Assembly: GCF_900635955.1 (NCBI RefSeq)
Contig: NZ_LR134201.1
Span: 3,410,001 to 3,474,000, forward strand
Reading direction: 5' to 3'
From: Cedecea lapagei
GTDB lineage: Bacteria > Pseudomonadota > Gammaproteobacteria > Enterobacterales > Enterobacteriaceae
DNA: 64,000 nucleotides
Positions within the stretch are counted from its first letter, which is position 1. Every line of letters begins with the position of its first letter. The notes below the pieces were generated by a model, which made no database searches, had not been told where the DNA came from, and worked only from the letters and a program-made list of their open reading frames with translations. Positions 30,840-41,197 of this stretch are shown here, piece after piece. A program made the translations under genes and the position numbers.

Positions 30840-32714
30840 TTACTGCTGCTGGTCGACGATATCGCCCAGCTTGATCTTCGCCTCTTTACGCAGGTTGGAC
30901 ATCAGCGCTTCGAAAGCAATCTGGGCATTGTTCTGGGTGATACCCTGAACCATCGCTTTTTTCTGCTCGTCCGGCATAGAGCCCGCCTTCACTTCATCCA
31001 GCGACAGAAGGACCACGTTGCCCTGCATGTCGTTGGCGACGCCAAAGCTCGGCTTCTCTTTTGCCGGCAGAGGCAGCCCAAAGGCAGCCTGGCTAATCGG
31101 ATCCTGCCCGGTGCGGCTCAGGGTTTTCGCTTCACCGAAGCTCAGGCCCGCCGCTTTCATTTCGTCAGCGCCTTTGCCCAGCTTCAGCGCGGTCAGCAGT
31201 TTGTCGGCATCCAGCTTCGCCTGCTGTTCCGCTTTCTGCTGCTTCACGGCGGCGATAACCTGGTCACGCACTTCCGCCAGCGGTTTAACCGCTTCGGCTT
31301 TGTGTTCAGAGACACGCAGGACGAAAGCACGATCGCCGTCGACGGTAATGATGTCGGAGTTGCTGCCCGGCGAGCCGTTTTCACCCACCAGACCGCCGCT
31401 GAAGATAGCGTCGGCAACCGGTTTGAAGTTCAGCTCATCAGGCAGGTTGTCATGACCGAACCAGCCGGTTTCAACCGCTTTAACGCCCGCCACCTTCTCG
31501 GCGCTTGCCAGAGATTCGTTGTCGTTGCTTGCGGCATCGCTCACTTTCTGCTGCAAAGCATAGTAGGCGTCAACGGCTTTTTCCTGCTTCACTTTCGCCA
31601 CGATACCGTCGCGGACTTCCGCCAGCGGTTTTACAACGGCAGGCTGGATGTCGTCGAGGCGAACAATCAGGAAGCCAACGGAAGACTTAACCACGCCGGA
31701 GAGCTGGCCTTTTTCTTTCAGGCCGGCATTCTTCAGCTCGTCAGGCGTGGTGGACGCTTCCAGCCAGCCCATGTCGCCGCCGTTACGGGCAGAGATGATG
31801 TCAGCAGACTTCGCCTTAGCCAGCGCGGCAAAATCACCGCCTTTGCTCAGTTCGCCGAGAATCGCTTTCGCTTCATCTTCGGTTTTGGTCTGAATCACGC
31901 TGTAGCGGTTGCGCTGCGGCTGGGTGAATTCGTCTTTGTGCTGGTCATAGTAAGCCTGAATGTCCGCATCACTGGCCTCTTCCTGCATGGAAGCCGCGTC
32001 CAGCTTGATATAGCTGACTTTAAACTGCTCAGGCGTGATGTAGCGATTTTTGTTCTGCTCGTAGTTGGCGTTGATTTCCTGCTCGGAAGCCTCTTGCTTC
32101 GCGGCCAGCGCCTTCACGTCAATTGTCGCTTCACGGACAACGCGCTGCTGGGAAACCAGAGCAGCCAGCTCGTCGGTTTCACCGGTGAGCATGAAATCGG
32201 TACCCACAACGGCCTTGATCAGCTGATCTGTGGTGAGCTGGTTGCGCAGAGCCTGTGCATACTGGTCCGCCGTCAGCCCCATGTTGCCGATAATCGCGTT
32301 ATAGCGGGCGTTATCAAACTTGCCGTTAGTCTGGAAAGCAGGCTGGCTGAAGATAGCCATTTTTACCTGTTCGTCGCTGATGCCGAGGCCCAGATGTTTG
32401 GCGTACTGATCGAGCAGCGCCTCGTCAATCAGCTGGTTGAGCACCTGCTGACGCATCTGCTTCATGTAGCCTTCGTTACCGGCGAGAACGGAGAACTGAT
32501 CGCCCAGCTGCTGCTGCTGGCGATTTCGTTCGTTCGCCACCGCGTTCTCAAACTGGCCACGCGGAATCTCCTGGCCATTTACTTTTGCGGCATAATTATT
32601 GTTACCGCCAGTCAGGTAGCTACCTACGCCAGTCAGAACGAATGACAAGATAATCAAACCCAGAATGATCTTGAGCACGACATGGTTAGCCGCCGCTCGT
32701 AAATTGTCCATCAT
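30840..32714 (-). CDS. ppiD: Periplasmic peptidyl-prolyl isomerase/chaperone PpiD
   Basis: PpiD is a membrane-anchored periplasmic chaperone linked to the SecYEG translocon. It has 624 residues (623 in E. coli). One N-terminal helix (about 14-36, VVLKIILGLIILSFVLTGVG) anchors it; a SurA-like chaperone domain (about 37-260) is followed by a parvulin domain (about 265-360: QRNRYSVIQTKTEDEAKAIL, NGGDMGWLEAS) and a long C-terminal helical part. E. coli PpiD has little isomerase activity. It is downstream of hupB with its own gap of about 235 bp. Confidence 0.95.
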   Translation of the reverse strand: MMDNLRAAANHVVLKIILGLIILSFVLTGVGSYLTGGNNNYAAKVNGQEIPRGQFENAVANERNRQQQQLGDQFSVLAGNEGYMKQMRQQVLNQLIDEALLDQYAKHLGLGISDEQVKMAIFSQPAFQTNGKFDNARYNAIIGNMGLTADQYAQALRNQLTTDQLIKAVVGTDFMLTGETDELAALVSQQRVVREATIDVKALAAKQEASEQEINANYEQNKNRYITPEQFKVSYIKLDAASMQEEASDADIQAYYDQHKDEFTQPQRNRYSVIQTKTEDEAKAILGELSKGGDFAALAKAKSADIISARNGGDMGWLEASTTPDELKNAGLKEKGQLSGVVKSSVGFLIVRLDDIQPAVVKPLAEVRDGIVAKVKQEKAVDAYYALQQKVSDAASNDNESLASAEKVAGVKAVETGWFGHDNLPDELNFKPVADAIFSGGLVGENGSPGSNSDIITVDGDRAFVLRVSEHKAEAVKPLAEVRDQVIAAVKQQKAEQQAKLDADKLLTALKLGKGADEMKAAGLSFGEAKTLSRTGQDPISQAAFGLPLPAKEKPSFGVANDMQGNVVLLSLDEVKAGSMPDEQKKAMVQGITQNNAQIAFEALMSNLRKEAKIKLGDIVDQQQ

Positions 32715-32877
32715 GGTGTAACAACACTCCGCTGTAGTATGACTTGGTAAACCTGCGCAGGCGCTAAGCTGGCATCCTTAGAAACTCAAGCTGCCCGGTG
32801 CTGCGCGCAAGGGCGTATTGTGACAAGAAACCCGCTGCAAATCATCAATACCTGCGTAAAATTAAGCTTCTGGCAAT

Positions 32878-32902
32878 AAAAAAGGCACATCGAACGATGC
32901 GC
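32878..32902 (-). terminator. hupB terminator
   Basis: GCACATCG-AA-CGATGCGC (32885-32902) forms an 8-bp stem; on the minus strand CTTTTTTAT follows, ending hupB about 50 bp after its stop. Confidence 0.78.
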
Positions 32903-32949
32903 CCCTGCGATACCTGACACCCTACACCCCATCAGCCGGGGCTAATAAA

Positions 32950-33222
32950 TCAGTTAACAGCGTCTTTCAGCGCTTTACCAGCACGGAAGCCTGGTACTTT
33001 TGCTGCGGCGATGGTGATTTCTTTACCGGTTTGAGGGTTACGGCCAGTACGGGCAGCACGCTCTTTAACAGCAAAGGTACCAAAACCTACCAGTGCTACG
33101 TCTTCCCCGGACTGCAGAGATTCAGTAACAGAAGCAATAACAGCATCTAACGCACGTCCAGCCGCGGCTTTAGAAATATCAGCACCTGCGGCAATTTTGT
33201 CTATCAGTTGAGATTTATTCAC
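32950..33222 (-). CDS. hupB: DNA-binding protein HU beta subunit
   Basis: HU is the main nucleoid protein; HupB pairs with HupA. The 90-residue protein starts at a GTG (33222) preceded by GAGAGGAAGAG, as E. coli hupB does, giving MNKSQLIDKIAAGADISK. The DNA-grasping arm ERAARTGRNPQTGKEITIAA is intact. An upstream in-frame ATG is not used. It sits between lon and ppiD as in E. coli. Confidence 0.97.
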   Translation of the reverse strand: MNKSQLIDKIAAGADISKAAAGRALDAVIASVTESLQSGEDVALVGFGTFAVKERAARTGRNPQTGKEITIAAAKVPGFRAGKALKDAVN

Positions 33223-33361
33223 TCTTCTCTTCCTCTCTTTATAATTTATATCGCACCTGATGTCCCTCAAGTGCGACCGCGCAGCAGTTATAACAGGCTC
33301 GTCATGCCCTTACAACAGGAGTTGTGGACGATAAACTCAGCCAGCAACTAAATTAGCGACA

Positions 33362-33398
33362 CAAAAAAAAGCTGGCAAGTGACAATTCACCTGCCAGC
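33362..33398 (-). terminator. lon terminator
   Basis: GCTGGCA-A-GTGA (33371-33382) pairs with TCAC-C-TGCCAGC (33387-33398); on the minus strand TTTTTTTTGTG follows the stem, 34 bp past the lon stop. Confidence 0.85.
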
Positions 33399-33431
33399 CC
33401 TAATTTTATCGACTGTATTTGCGTCAGGTCA

Positions 33432-35786
33432 CTATTTTGCGGTGACCACCTGCATACCGTAAGGCTCATTCTGCAATGCGAGGGCCAGCACTTCCTCAAT
33501 ACGCTTCACAGGATGAATAGTCAGGTCGGCAATCACATTGTCCGGAATCTCTTCCAGATCGCGCTTGTTGTCGTCCGGGATCAGCACGGTTTTGATGCCG
33601 CCGCGATGCGCAGCCAGCAGCTTCTCTTTCAGGCCGCCGATCGGCAGAACCTGACCACGCAGAGTGATCTCCCCCGTCATCGCGACATCGGCACGCACCG
33701 GGTTGCCCGTCAGGCAAGAGACCAGCGCGGTACACATGGCGATACCGGCGCTTGGGCCATCTTTCGGCGTTGCCCCTTCCGGGACGTGAACGTGGATATC
33801 ACGTTTTTCGTAAAAGTCGCCGTTGATGCCCAGCTTCTCCGCACGAGCGCGTACGACGGTCAGCGCCGCCTGGATTGACTCCTGCATCACTTCACCGAGG
33901 GAGCCGGTGTAGGTCAGCTTGCCTTTGCCCGGCACGCACGCGGTTTCGATGGTCAGCAGGTCGCCGCCCACTTCCGTCCACGCCAGCCCGGTCACCTGCC
34001 CTACGCGGTTTTCGCTGTCGGCACGGCCGTAGTCAAAGCGCTGTACCCCGAGGAAATCCTTCAGGTTGTCGCCGTTGATTTCGATGTGCTTGAGCGATTT
34101 ATCCAGCAGCAGCTGTTTCACCGCTTTACGGCACAGCTTGGAGATTTCACGCTCCAGGCTACGCACGCCAGCTTCGCGAGTGTAGTAGCGAATGATGCCC
34201 ACAATGGCGCTGTCATCAACCTTAATCTCGCCTTTCTTCAGGGCGTTACGCTCGATTTGCTTTGGCAGCAGGTGCTGTTTAGCGATGTTCAGTTTTTCAT
34301 CTTCGGTATAACCGGACAGACGAATCACTTCCATACGGTCCAGCAGCGGAGCCGGGATATTCATCGAGTTCGAGGTCGCCACAAACATCACGTCGCTGAG
34401 ATCGTAGTCCACTTCCAGATAGTGGTCGTTAAACGCCACGTTCTGCTCGGGATCAAGCACTTCCAGCAGAGCCGATGCCGGATCGCCGCGCATGTCGGAA
34501 GACATTTTGTCGATTTCATCGAGCAGGAAGAGCGGGTTTTTCACCCCGACCTTTGCCATCTTCTGGATAAGTTTACCCGGCATAGAGCCGATGTAAGTCC
34601 GGCGGTGACCGCGAATTTCCGCTTCGTCACGCACCCCGCCCAGCGCCATACGCACGTATTTACGGCCCGTGGCTTTGGCGATGGACTGACCCAGAGAGGT
34701 TTTACCTACCCCTGGCGGCCCAACCAGGCACAGAATCGGCCCTTTAAGCTTGTTAACACGGCTCTGGACGGCGAGATATTCCAGGATGCGATCTTTCACG
34801 CGTTCGAGGCCGTAATGGTCGGTGTCGAGGATTTCCTGGGCCTGACGCAGATCTTTTTTGACCTTGCTGCGGGCATTCCACGGTACCTGAACCATCCAGT
34901 CGATATAGCCGCGCACGACGGTCGCTTCCGCAGACATCGGCGACATCATTTTCAGCTTTTGCAGCTCGGCTTCGGTTTTCTCACGCGCTTCTTTCGGCAT
35001 TTTCGCCGCGTCAATTTTGCGCTTCAGCGCTTCATTTTCGTCTGGCGCGTCGTCCATTTCGCCGAGTTCTTTCTGAATCGCTTTCATTTGCTCATTCAGA
35101 TAGTACTCGCGCTGGCTTTTTTCCATCTGCTTTTTGACGCGGTTGCGAATGCGTTTCTCAACCTGCAGCAGATCGATTTCCGATTCCATCATCGCCATCA
35201 GGTATTCGAGACGTTCGTTGATATCGGACATCTCAAGCACGGACTGTTTGTCCGACAGCTTCAGCGGCATGTGCGCGGCAATGGTATCGGCCAGACGTGC
35301 AGGGTCGTCGATGCTGTTCAGCGACGTCAGCACTTCCGGCGGGATTTTTTTGTTCAGCTTGATGTAGCCTTCAAACTGATTGATGGCGGTGCGAACCAGC
35401 ACTTCCTGCTCGCGCTCTTCAATCGCCGGCGACTCCAGGTACTCAGCCTGCGCTGAGAAGTGATCGCCGTTGTCAGAAAGCGTGGTGATGCGGGCGCGCT
35501 GAAGGCCTTCTACCAGCACTTTTACCGTGCCGTCTGGCAGTTTCAGCATCTGCAAAATAGAAGCCACGGTCCCAACTGTAAACAGGTCGTTTACACCTGG
35601 CTCATCCGTCGAAGCTTCTTTCTGCGCCACCAGCATGATTTTCTTATCATGGTCCATTGCAGCTTCCAGGCAGCGAATGGATTTTTCACGCCCGACAAAC
35701 AGTGGAATAACCATGTGCGGATAAACCACCACATCGCGCAGCGGCAATACGGGGATTTCAATGCGTTCAGAACGCTCAGGATTCAT
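33432..35786 (-). CDS. lon: ATP-dependent protease Lon (La)
   Basis: Lon degrades misfolded and regulatory proteins, including many antitoxins. Starting MNPERSERIEIPVLPLRDVV it has 784 residues, as in E. coli. Order: LAN substrate-binding domain (about 10-205), helical/coiled-coil region, AAA+ domain with Walker A GPPGVGKTS and Walker B LFLLDEIDKM, and the C-terminal protease with Ser in PKDGPSAGIAM and Lys in IGGLKEKLLAAHRGG. A heat-shock promoter lies about 80 bp upstream. The upstream in-frame extension (to 35882) crosses this promoter and is not used. Confidence 0.97.
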   Translation of the reverse strand: MNPERSERIEIPVLPLRDVVVYPHMVIPLFVGREKSIRCLEAAMDHDKKIMLVAQKEASTDEPGVNDLFTVGTVASILQMLKLPDGTVKVLVEGLQRARITTLSDNGDHFSAQAEYLESPAIEEREQEVLVRTAINQFEGYIKLNKKIPPEVLTSLNSIDDPARLADTIAAHMPLKLSDKQSVLEMSDINERLEYLMAMMESEIDLLQVEKRIRNRVKKQMEKSQREYYLNEQMKAIQKELGEMDDAPDENEALKRKIDAAKMPKEAREKTEAELQKLKMMSPMSAEATVVRGYIDWMVQVPWNARSKVKKDLRQAQEILDTDHYGLERVKDRILEYLAVQSRVNKLKGPILCLVGPPGVGKTSLGQSIAKATGRKYVRMALGGVRDEAEIRGHRRTYIGSMPGKLIQKMAKVGVKNPLFLLDEIDKMSSDMRGDPASALLEVLDPEQNVAFNDHYLEVDYDLSDVMFVATSNSMNIPAPLLDRMEVIRLSGYTEDEKLNIAKQHLLPKQIERNALKKGEIKVDDSAIVGIIRYYTREAGVRSLEREISKLCRKAVKQLLLDKSLKHIEINGDNLKDFLGVQRFDYGRADSENRVGQVTGLAWTEVGGDLLTIETACVPGKGKLTYTGSLGEVMQESIQAALTVVRARAEKLGINGDFYEKRDIHVHVPEGATPKDGPSAGIAMCTALVSCLTGNPVRADVAMTGEITLRGQVLPIGGLKEKLLAAHRGGIKTVLIPDDNKRDLEEIPDNVIADLTIHPVKRIEEVLALALQNEPYGMQVVTAK

Positions 35787-35858
35787 AGAGCTCTCTCTTA
35801 GTTTAATGTCCGCCAGGTGATTTGGTGAACGCTTCCGCTCCACCAACAAGTAAACCAG

Positions 35859-35887
35859 TATATGGGGCTGTTTCCCGGACATTCAAC
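35859..35887 (-). promoter_or_regulatory. Heat-shock (sigma-32) promoter of lon
   Basis: On the minus strand GTTGAA (35887-35882) is followed after 14 bp by CCCCATATA (35867-35859), matching the CTTGAA/CCCCAT-T consensus; E. coli lon has almost the same sequence. Confidence 0.85.
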
Positions 35888-35905
35888 TGCGGGAATGCAG
35901 GAAAA

Positions 35906-35938
35906 ATAAATGGGGGATAAAATCCCCCATTTTTTTAT
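35906..35938 (-). terminator. clpX terminator
   Basis: AATGGGGGAT-AAA-ATCCCCCATT is a perfect stem centred near 35921; T-rich tracts flank it on both sides (TTTATTTTTCC on the minus strand), ending clpPX before lon. Confidence 0.85.
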
Positions 35939-35962
35939 TAACTGACTGGTTATTCTGGCGAA

Positions 35963-37237
<1,275 letters not shown>

Positions 37238-37369
37238 CAGTAAAACCTCTTCTCTGTTTCTGTGTGCTACCGCCGGCAGCACAGGTGCCATTCTACGGCG
37301 CAGCCGATAGTGAAGCGTTAAGGTAGACCGCTACCTTTACTATAGTATAGCGGCCCACAGCTTCGGGCA

Positions 37370-37993
37370 TTAGTTACGGTGAGTCAGGATCGAATCGACC
37401 AAACCGTACTCTACCGCTTCGCTTGCGGAGAGGAAACGATCGCGCTCGGTGTCTTTCTCGATTTGTTCAAGCGTTTTACCCGTATGCTCTGCCATCAGCT
37501 CGTTCATACGTGCCTTCACTTTCAGGATCTCTTTGGCATGGATTTCAATATCCGTCGCCTGCCCCTGATAGCCGCCCAGCGGCTGGTGAATCATGACGCG
37601 TGAGTTAGGCAGGCAGAAACGCTTACCTTTCGCCCCTGCGGTCAGCAGGAAGGCCCCCATAGAACAGGCCTGGCCCATACAGATGGTGCTGACGTCCGGC
37701 TTGATAAATTTCATGGTGTCGTAAATCGACATTCCGGCCGTAATTACGCCACCCGGAGAGTTAATGTAGAGATAGATATCTTTCTCTGGGTTTTCTGCTT
37801 CCAGAAACAGCATCTGCGCCACAATCAGGTTAGCCATATGATCTTCCACCTGGCCGGTCAGGAAGATGACGCGTTCCTTAAGCAGACGGGAGTAGATATC
37901 GTATGAACGTTCACCGCGGGATGTTTGTTCAACAACCATCGGCACCAGGGCCATATGGGGTGCTAATTGATCTCGTTCGCCACTGTATGACAT
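37370..37993 (-). CDS. clpP: ClpP protease proteolytic subunit
   Basis: ClpP is the double-ring serine peptidase used by ClpX and ClpA. The 207 residues equal E. coli; the propeptide MSYSGERDQLAPHM is followed by the mature ALVPMVVEQ. The catalytic Ser is in MGQACSMGAFLL, the His in RVMIHQPLGG, and the Asp near the C-terminus (KDTERDRFLS). A clear sigma-32 promoter lies about 125 bp upstream. Confidence 0.97.
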   Translation of the reverse strand: MSYSGERDQLAPHMALVPMVVEQTSRGERSYDIYSRLLKERVIFLTGQVEDHMANLIVAQMLFLEAENPEKDIYLYINSPGGVITAGMSIYDTMKFIKPDVSTICMGQACSMGAFLLTAGAKGKRFCLPNSRVMIHQPLGGYQGQATDIEIHAKEILKVKARMNELMAEHTGKTLEQIEKDTERDRFLSASEAVEYGLVDSILTHRN

Positions 37994-38117
37994 GTCCGTC
38001 TCCTGGAGTAATTTAGCCTACTGTACTGATTCTACTTGAGACGCAGGATATTGACTATGTTCCTTGCGCCGATTCTGGACGGAGTCAGTCAGGGATTGTT
38101 AATGGAACCTCCCCCAG

Positions 38118-38146
38118 ATAATGGGGATGATTTGCCCTGTTTCAAG
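38118..38146 (-). promoter_or_regulatory. Heat-shock (sigma-32) promoter of clpP
   Basis: On the minus strand CTTGAA (38146-38141) and CCCCATTAT (38126-38118) are 14 bp apart, an excellent sigma-32 match. Confidence 0.88.
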
Positions 38147-38218
38147 CATAACAACCTTTTCTTGATACGCTAACCCTGAAAAGGGGATTTATTGATGGCT
38201 TATTGTGTGATTTCGCAA

Positions 38219-38250
38219 TAAAAAAAGCCCGCCACCGTAAGGTGACGGGC
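38219..38250 (-). terminator. tig terminator
   Basis: On the minus strand GCCCGTCACC-TTAC-GGTGGCGGGC is followed by TTTTTTTATT. A second short palindrome TTGGCCGATCGGCCAA (38266-38281) lies between it and the tig stop. Confidence 0.88.
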
Positions 38251-38288
38251 CTGAGGCAGCTTTTTTTGGCCGATCGGCCAAAAAGCAC

Positions 38289-39587
38289 TTACGCCTGCTG
38301 GTTCATCAGCTCGCTGAAAGTGGTCGCTTTTTCAGACACTTTCGCTTTAGCCAGAACGGCTTCAACAGCCTGCTCTTCCAGCGCAACGTTGCGCATGTTG
38401 TCCATCAGCTCTTTGTTTTTACCGTAGAACTCGATGACTTCAGTCGGATCTTCGTAGGCAGAAGCCATCTCTTCGATCAGACCTTTCACACGCTCTTCGT
38501 CAGCTTTCAGCTCGTGGGTACGAATCACTTCGCCCAGCAGCAGACCGACAACAACGCGACGTTTAGCCTGCTCTTCGAACAGCTCACGTGGCAGTTCCAG
38601 AGCCTGCTTCTCGTTACCGCCAAAGCGCTGTGCAGCCTGACGACGCAGAACGTCGATTTCGCCGTCGATCAGCGCAGCAGGTACGTCGATGTTGTTGGCG
38701 TTAACCAGACCGTCGATTGCCTGAGACTTGATGCGGTTACGCACCGCGCCTTTCAGCTCGCGATCCATGTTTTTACGCACTTCGGTACGCAGACCGGCAA
38801 CGGAGCCATCTTCAACGCCGAAACGCTTGATGAACTCTTCGGTGAATTCCGGCAGCTCACGCGCTTCAACTTTCTTCAGCACGATGTCGAACTTCGCCGC
38901 TTTCCCTTTCAGGTTTTCAGCGTGGTACTCTTCCGGGAAGGTCACTTCGATAGTGAACTCTTCGCCCGCTTTGTGGCCCACGATAGCGTCTTCGAAGCCT
39001 GGGATCATGCGGCCCTGCCCCATTGCCAGAACGAAGTCAGAGGCTTTGCCGCCTTCGAATACTTCGCCGTCAACGGAACCGGTGAAATCGATGGTTACGC
39101 GATCTTCAGCCGTCGCTGCTGCATCGCTCTCTTTCCAGGTCGCCTGCTGCTTGCGCAGGGTGTCCAGCATCGCGTCAACGTCTTCGTCGGTCACATCAAC
39201 AACCGGTTTCTCGACTTCGATAGCTTCCAGACCCTGCAGCTCAACTTCCGGGTACACTTCAAACTCTACCGCGTAGGTGAAGTCCTGACCCAGCTTGTAT
39301 TCGCCCGGCACGTAGTTTGGTGCGCCGGCCGGATTGATCTTCTCTTTGATGATCGCATCAATAAAGTTGCGGCTCATCAGCTCGCCCAGCACGTCCTGAC
39401 GAACGGAAGCACCGTAACGCTGCTCAACGACGGTCATCGGCACTTTGCCTTTACGGAAGCCGTCAATACGAACTTTTTTTGCCACGTTGACCAGCTCGCT
39501 TTTTACAGCGGTTTCGATGCTGTCTGCAGCGATAGTAATCGTGAGACGGCGGCCAAGGCCCTGAGTGGTTTCAACTGAAACTTGCAT
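38289..39587 (-). CDS. tig: Trigger factor
   Basis: Trigger factor is the ribosome-bound chaperone and prolyl isomerase for nascent chains. The 432 residues equal E. coli. The ribosome-binding signature GFRKGKVPM is in the N-terminal domain (1-115); an FKBP-like domain (about 150-245, DRVTIDFTGSVDGEVFEGG) and the C-terminal helical chaperone body follow. It is upstream of clpP, ended by its own terminator. Confidence 0.97.
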   Translation of the reverse strand: MQVSVETTQGLGRRLTITIAADSIETAVKSELVNVAKKVRIDGFRKGKVPMTVVEQRYGASVRQDVLGELMSRNFIDAIIKEKINPAGAPNYVPGEYKLGQDFTYAVEFEVYPEVELQGLEAIEVEKPVVDVTDEDVDAMLDTLRKQQATWKESDAAATAEDRVTIDFTGSVDGEVFEGGKASDFVLAMGQGRMIPGFEDAIVGHKAGEEFTIEVTFPEEYHAENLKGKAAKFDIVLKKVEARELPEFTEEFIKRFGVEDGSVAGLRTEVRKNMDRELKGAVRNRIKSQAIDGLVNANNIDVPAALIDGEIDVLRRQAAQRFGGNEKQALELPRELFEEQAKRRVVVGLLLGEVIRTHELKADEERVKGLIEEMASAYEDPTEVIEFYGKNKELMDNMRNVALEEQAVEAVLAKAKVSEKATTFSELMNQQA

Positions 39588-39730
39588 CTTGTTACCTCAA
39601 AAAATCACAGTGCTCGGTCAACTCCGGAAGCCCTGGTGGCTTCACAGAACCAGGATGTCCTCTGAATCAGAAACACATTCCTTGTCGTCAGAATCATCCC
39701 GAAGACATATTCCGAAAAATAAGACGCCGC

Positions 39731-39759
39731 ATTATAGCGGCATCACTGGGGTGAGTCGA
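39731..39759 (-). promoter_or_regulatory. tig promoter
   Basis: On the minus strand TCGACT (39759-39754) and TATAAT (39736-39731) are 17 bp apart. The -10 is perfect and sits within GCCGCTATAATGCGGC. Confidence 0.65.
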
Positions 39760-39840
39760 GAACGGCAAAGCGCACGGCTGCGGCCCTTTTCACACTTCTC
39801 TGTCATTTATTCTAAATTTGCCCGCATCCCTGGACGCGCG

Positions 39841-39870
39841 GACAAAACAAAACGGCCCGCAGGCCGTTTT
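39841..39870 (-). terminator. bolA terminator
   Basis: AAAACGGCC-CGCA-GGCCGTTTT (39849-39870) is a perfect 9-bp stem; on the minus strand the T-rich TTTTGTTTTG follows. Confidence 0.82.
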
Positions 39871-39938
39871 GGGAAACGCAGTATACATACCGCAACATAA
39901 CGGAAAAGTTCCCTTAGTTGCAAACGCTTAGCGGTAAT

Positions 39939-40256
39939 TCAGGCGATACTGCCCGCGCCACGGCAGTTTGGCGACGCAAACACCGTGTCCTGCAGCCCTT
40001 CCCACTCTTTAATGGTGTAAGTGTGTAACGCCAGGGCGTGCACCGGGCCCGCCAGCTCTTCACTCAGGGTGCCATAAATCAGACGATGACGATTTAAAAA
40101 ACGTTCACCCGTAAAGCGATCGCTGACCAGCACCACCTTGAAATGGCTTTCGGAGCCCGCCGGGACATTGTGACGATAGCTTTCATCCACGACTTCCAGG
40201 TACGCGGGTGTAAAGGCGGCTTTTAACTTCTCTTCTATCTGCTCGCGTATCAGCAT
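39939..40256 (-). CDS. bolA: BolA morphogene/stress regulator
   Basis: BolA is a small stress protein with a class II KH-like fold that works with monothiol glutaredoxin GrxD and influences cell shape, biofilm and gene expression. From MLIREQIEEKLKAAF the protein has 105 residues, the E. coli length. The conserved YRHNVPAGSESHFKVVLVSD and HALALHTYTIKEWE with the family's His residues are intact. AGGAGAAAGTTC precedes the start. It is divergent from yajG. Confidence 0.95.
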   Translation of the reverse strand: MLIREQIEEKLKAAFTPAYLEVVDESYRHNVPAGSESHFKVVLVSDRFTGERFLNRHRLIYGTLSEELAGPVHALALHTYTIKEWEGLQDTVFASPNCRGAGSIA

Positions 40257-40561
40257 GAACTTTCTCCTCGACCACGTAGAGATGCCACTCATCCCTTTAA
40301 ATGTTAGCCGCTTTTAGCCAGCTTTTACGCTAAACACAACAAAAATTTAGCTTTCGCCTGCCTTTATTAACACGATGTTCTGAAGTGTCATGCCGTTAAG
40401 GCACTAAACCGAAGGAAAACTGTCAGAAGCTTTTGCTGAGATTCAGAAAAAAGGCAACGCGATGAAATTCCGTGCGTTAAGCCCTTCCCCTGAACAGCCG
40501 CAGTGTTATGATGGCGTGATTTTTTATCAGCCTGCCCTTTGAGTACATTGAGAAAGCGAAC

Positions 40562-41140
40562 ATGTTAAAAAAATTACTTTTCCCGCTGGTTGCCATGTTT
40601 ATGCTGGCCAGCTGTGCCGCACCGCCGACTACCATTGAAGTCGCTCCGAAAATAACGCTGCCGCAGCAGGATCCAAGCCTGATGGGCGTAACGCTAAGCA
40701 TCAACGGTGCCGATCAGCGTACCGACCAGGCCCTGGCTAAGGTGACCCGCGATAACCAGCTGGTGACATTGACACCATCACGCGATCTGCGCTTCCTGCT
40801 GCAGGAAGTGCTGGAGAAGCAGATGACCGCGCGCGGCTATATGATTGGGCCGAACAGCCCGGTTGACCTGCAGATCATCGTTAACCAGCTGTACGCTGAC
40901 GTCTCGCAGGGTAACGTGCGCTACAACATCGCCACTAAAGCGGACATCTCTATTATTGCCACCGCTAAGAACGGCAACAAGATGACCAAAAACTACCGCT
41001 CCAACTACAACGTAGAAGGTGCGTTCCAGGCCACCAACAAGAATATCGCTGATGCGGTTAACTCCGTGCTGACCGATACCATTGCGGATATGGCTCAGGA
41101 CACCAGCGTTCATGACTTCGTGAAGCAGAACGCTCGTTAA
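40562..41140 (+). CDS. yajG: YajG lipoprotein
   Basis: A 192-residue lipoprotein; signal peptide MLKKLLFPLVAMFMLASC with lipobox LASC and lipidated C18 followed by AA (outer-membrane type). The mature part is a beta-rich YajG domain (about 25-185). Its function is unknown, but the gene is conserved directly upstream of ampG and probably shares its transcript (57-bp gap). Confidence 0.93.
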   Translation: MLKKLLFPLVAMFMLASCAAPPTTIEVAPKITLPQQDPSLMGVTLSINGADQRTDQALAKVTRDNQLVTLTPSRDLRFLLQEVLEKQMTARGYMIGPNSPVDLQIIVNQLYADVSQGNVRYNIATKADISIIATAKNGNKMTKNYRSNYNVEGAFQATNKNIADAVNSVLTDTIADMAQDTSVHDFVKQNAR

Positions 41141-41197
41141 TTTTGACCCCGTTGGCCTGCTCGCGCGGGCCAACAACAGAGTTTGCACAATTCCCCT

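Larger units (their letters stand above)
39588..39938. other. Intergenic region between bolA and tig
   Basis: No gene is supported. It holds the 140-nt tig leader, the tig promoter near 39731 and the bolA terminator at 39841-39870. Nothing further is seen. Confidence 0.7.

Noticed and set aside
30777..32645. 622-codon open frame opposite ppiD
   Set aside because: Lies antisense to a clear PpiD gene; low-complexity Leu/Phe/Arg/His translation and no family features.
34086..35456. 456-codon open frame opposite lon
   Set aside because: Antisense shadow of lon, with no recognisable domain or ribosome site.
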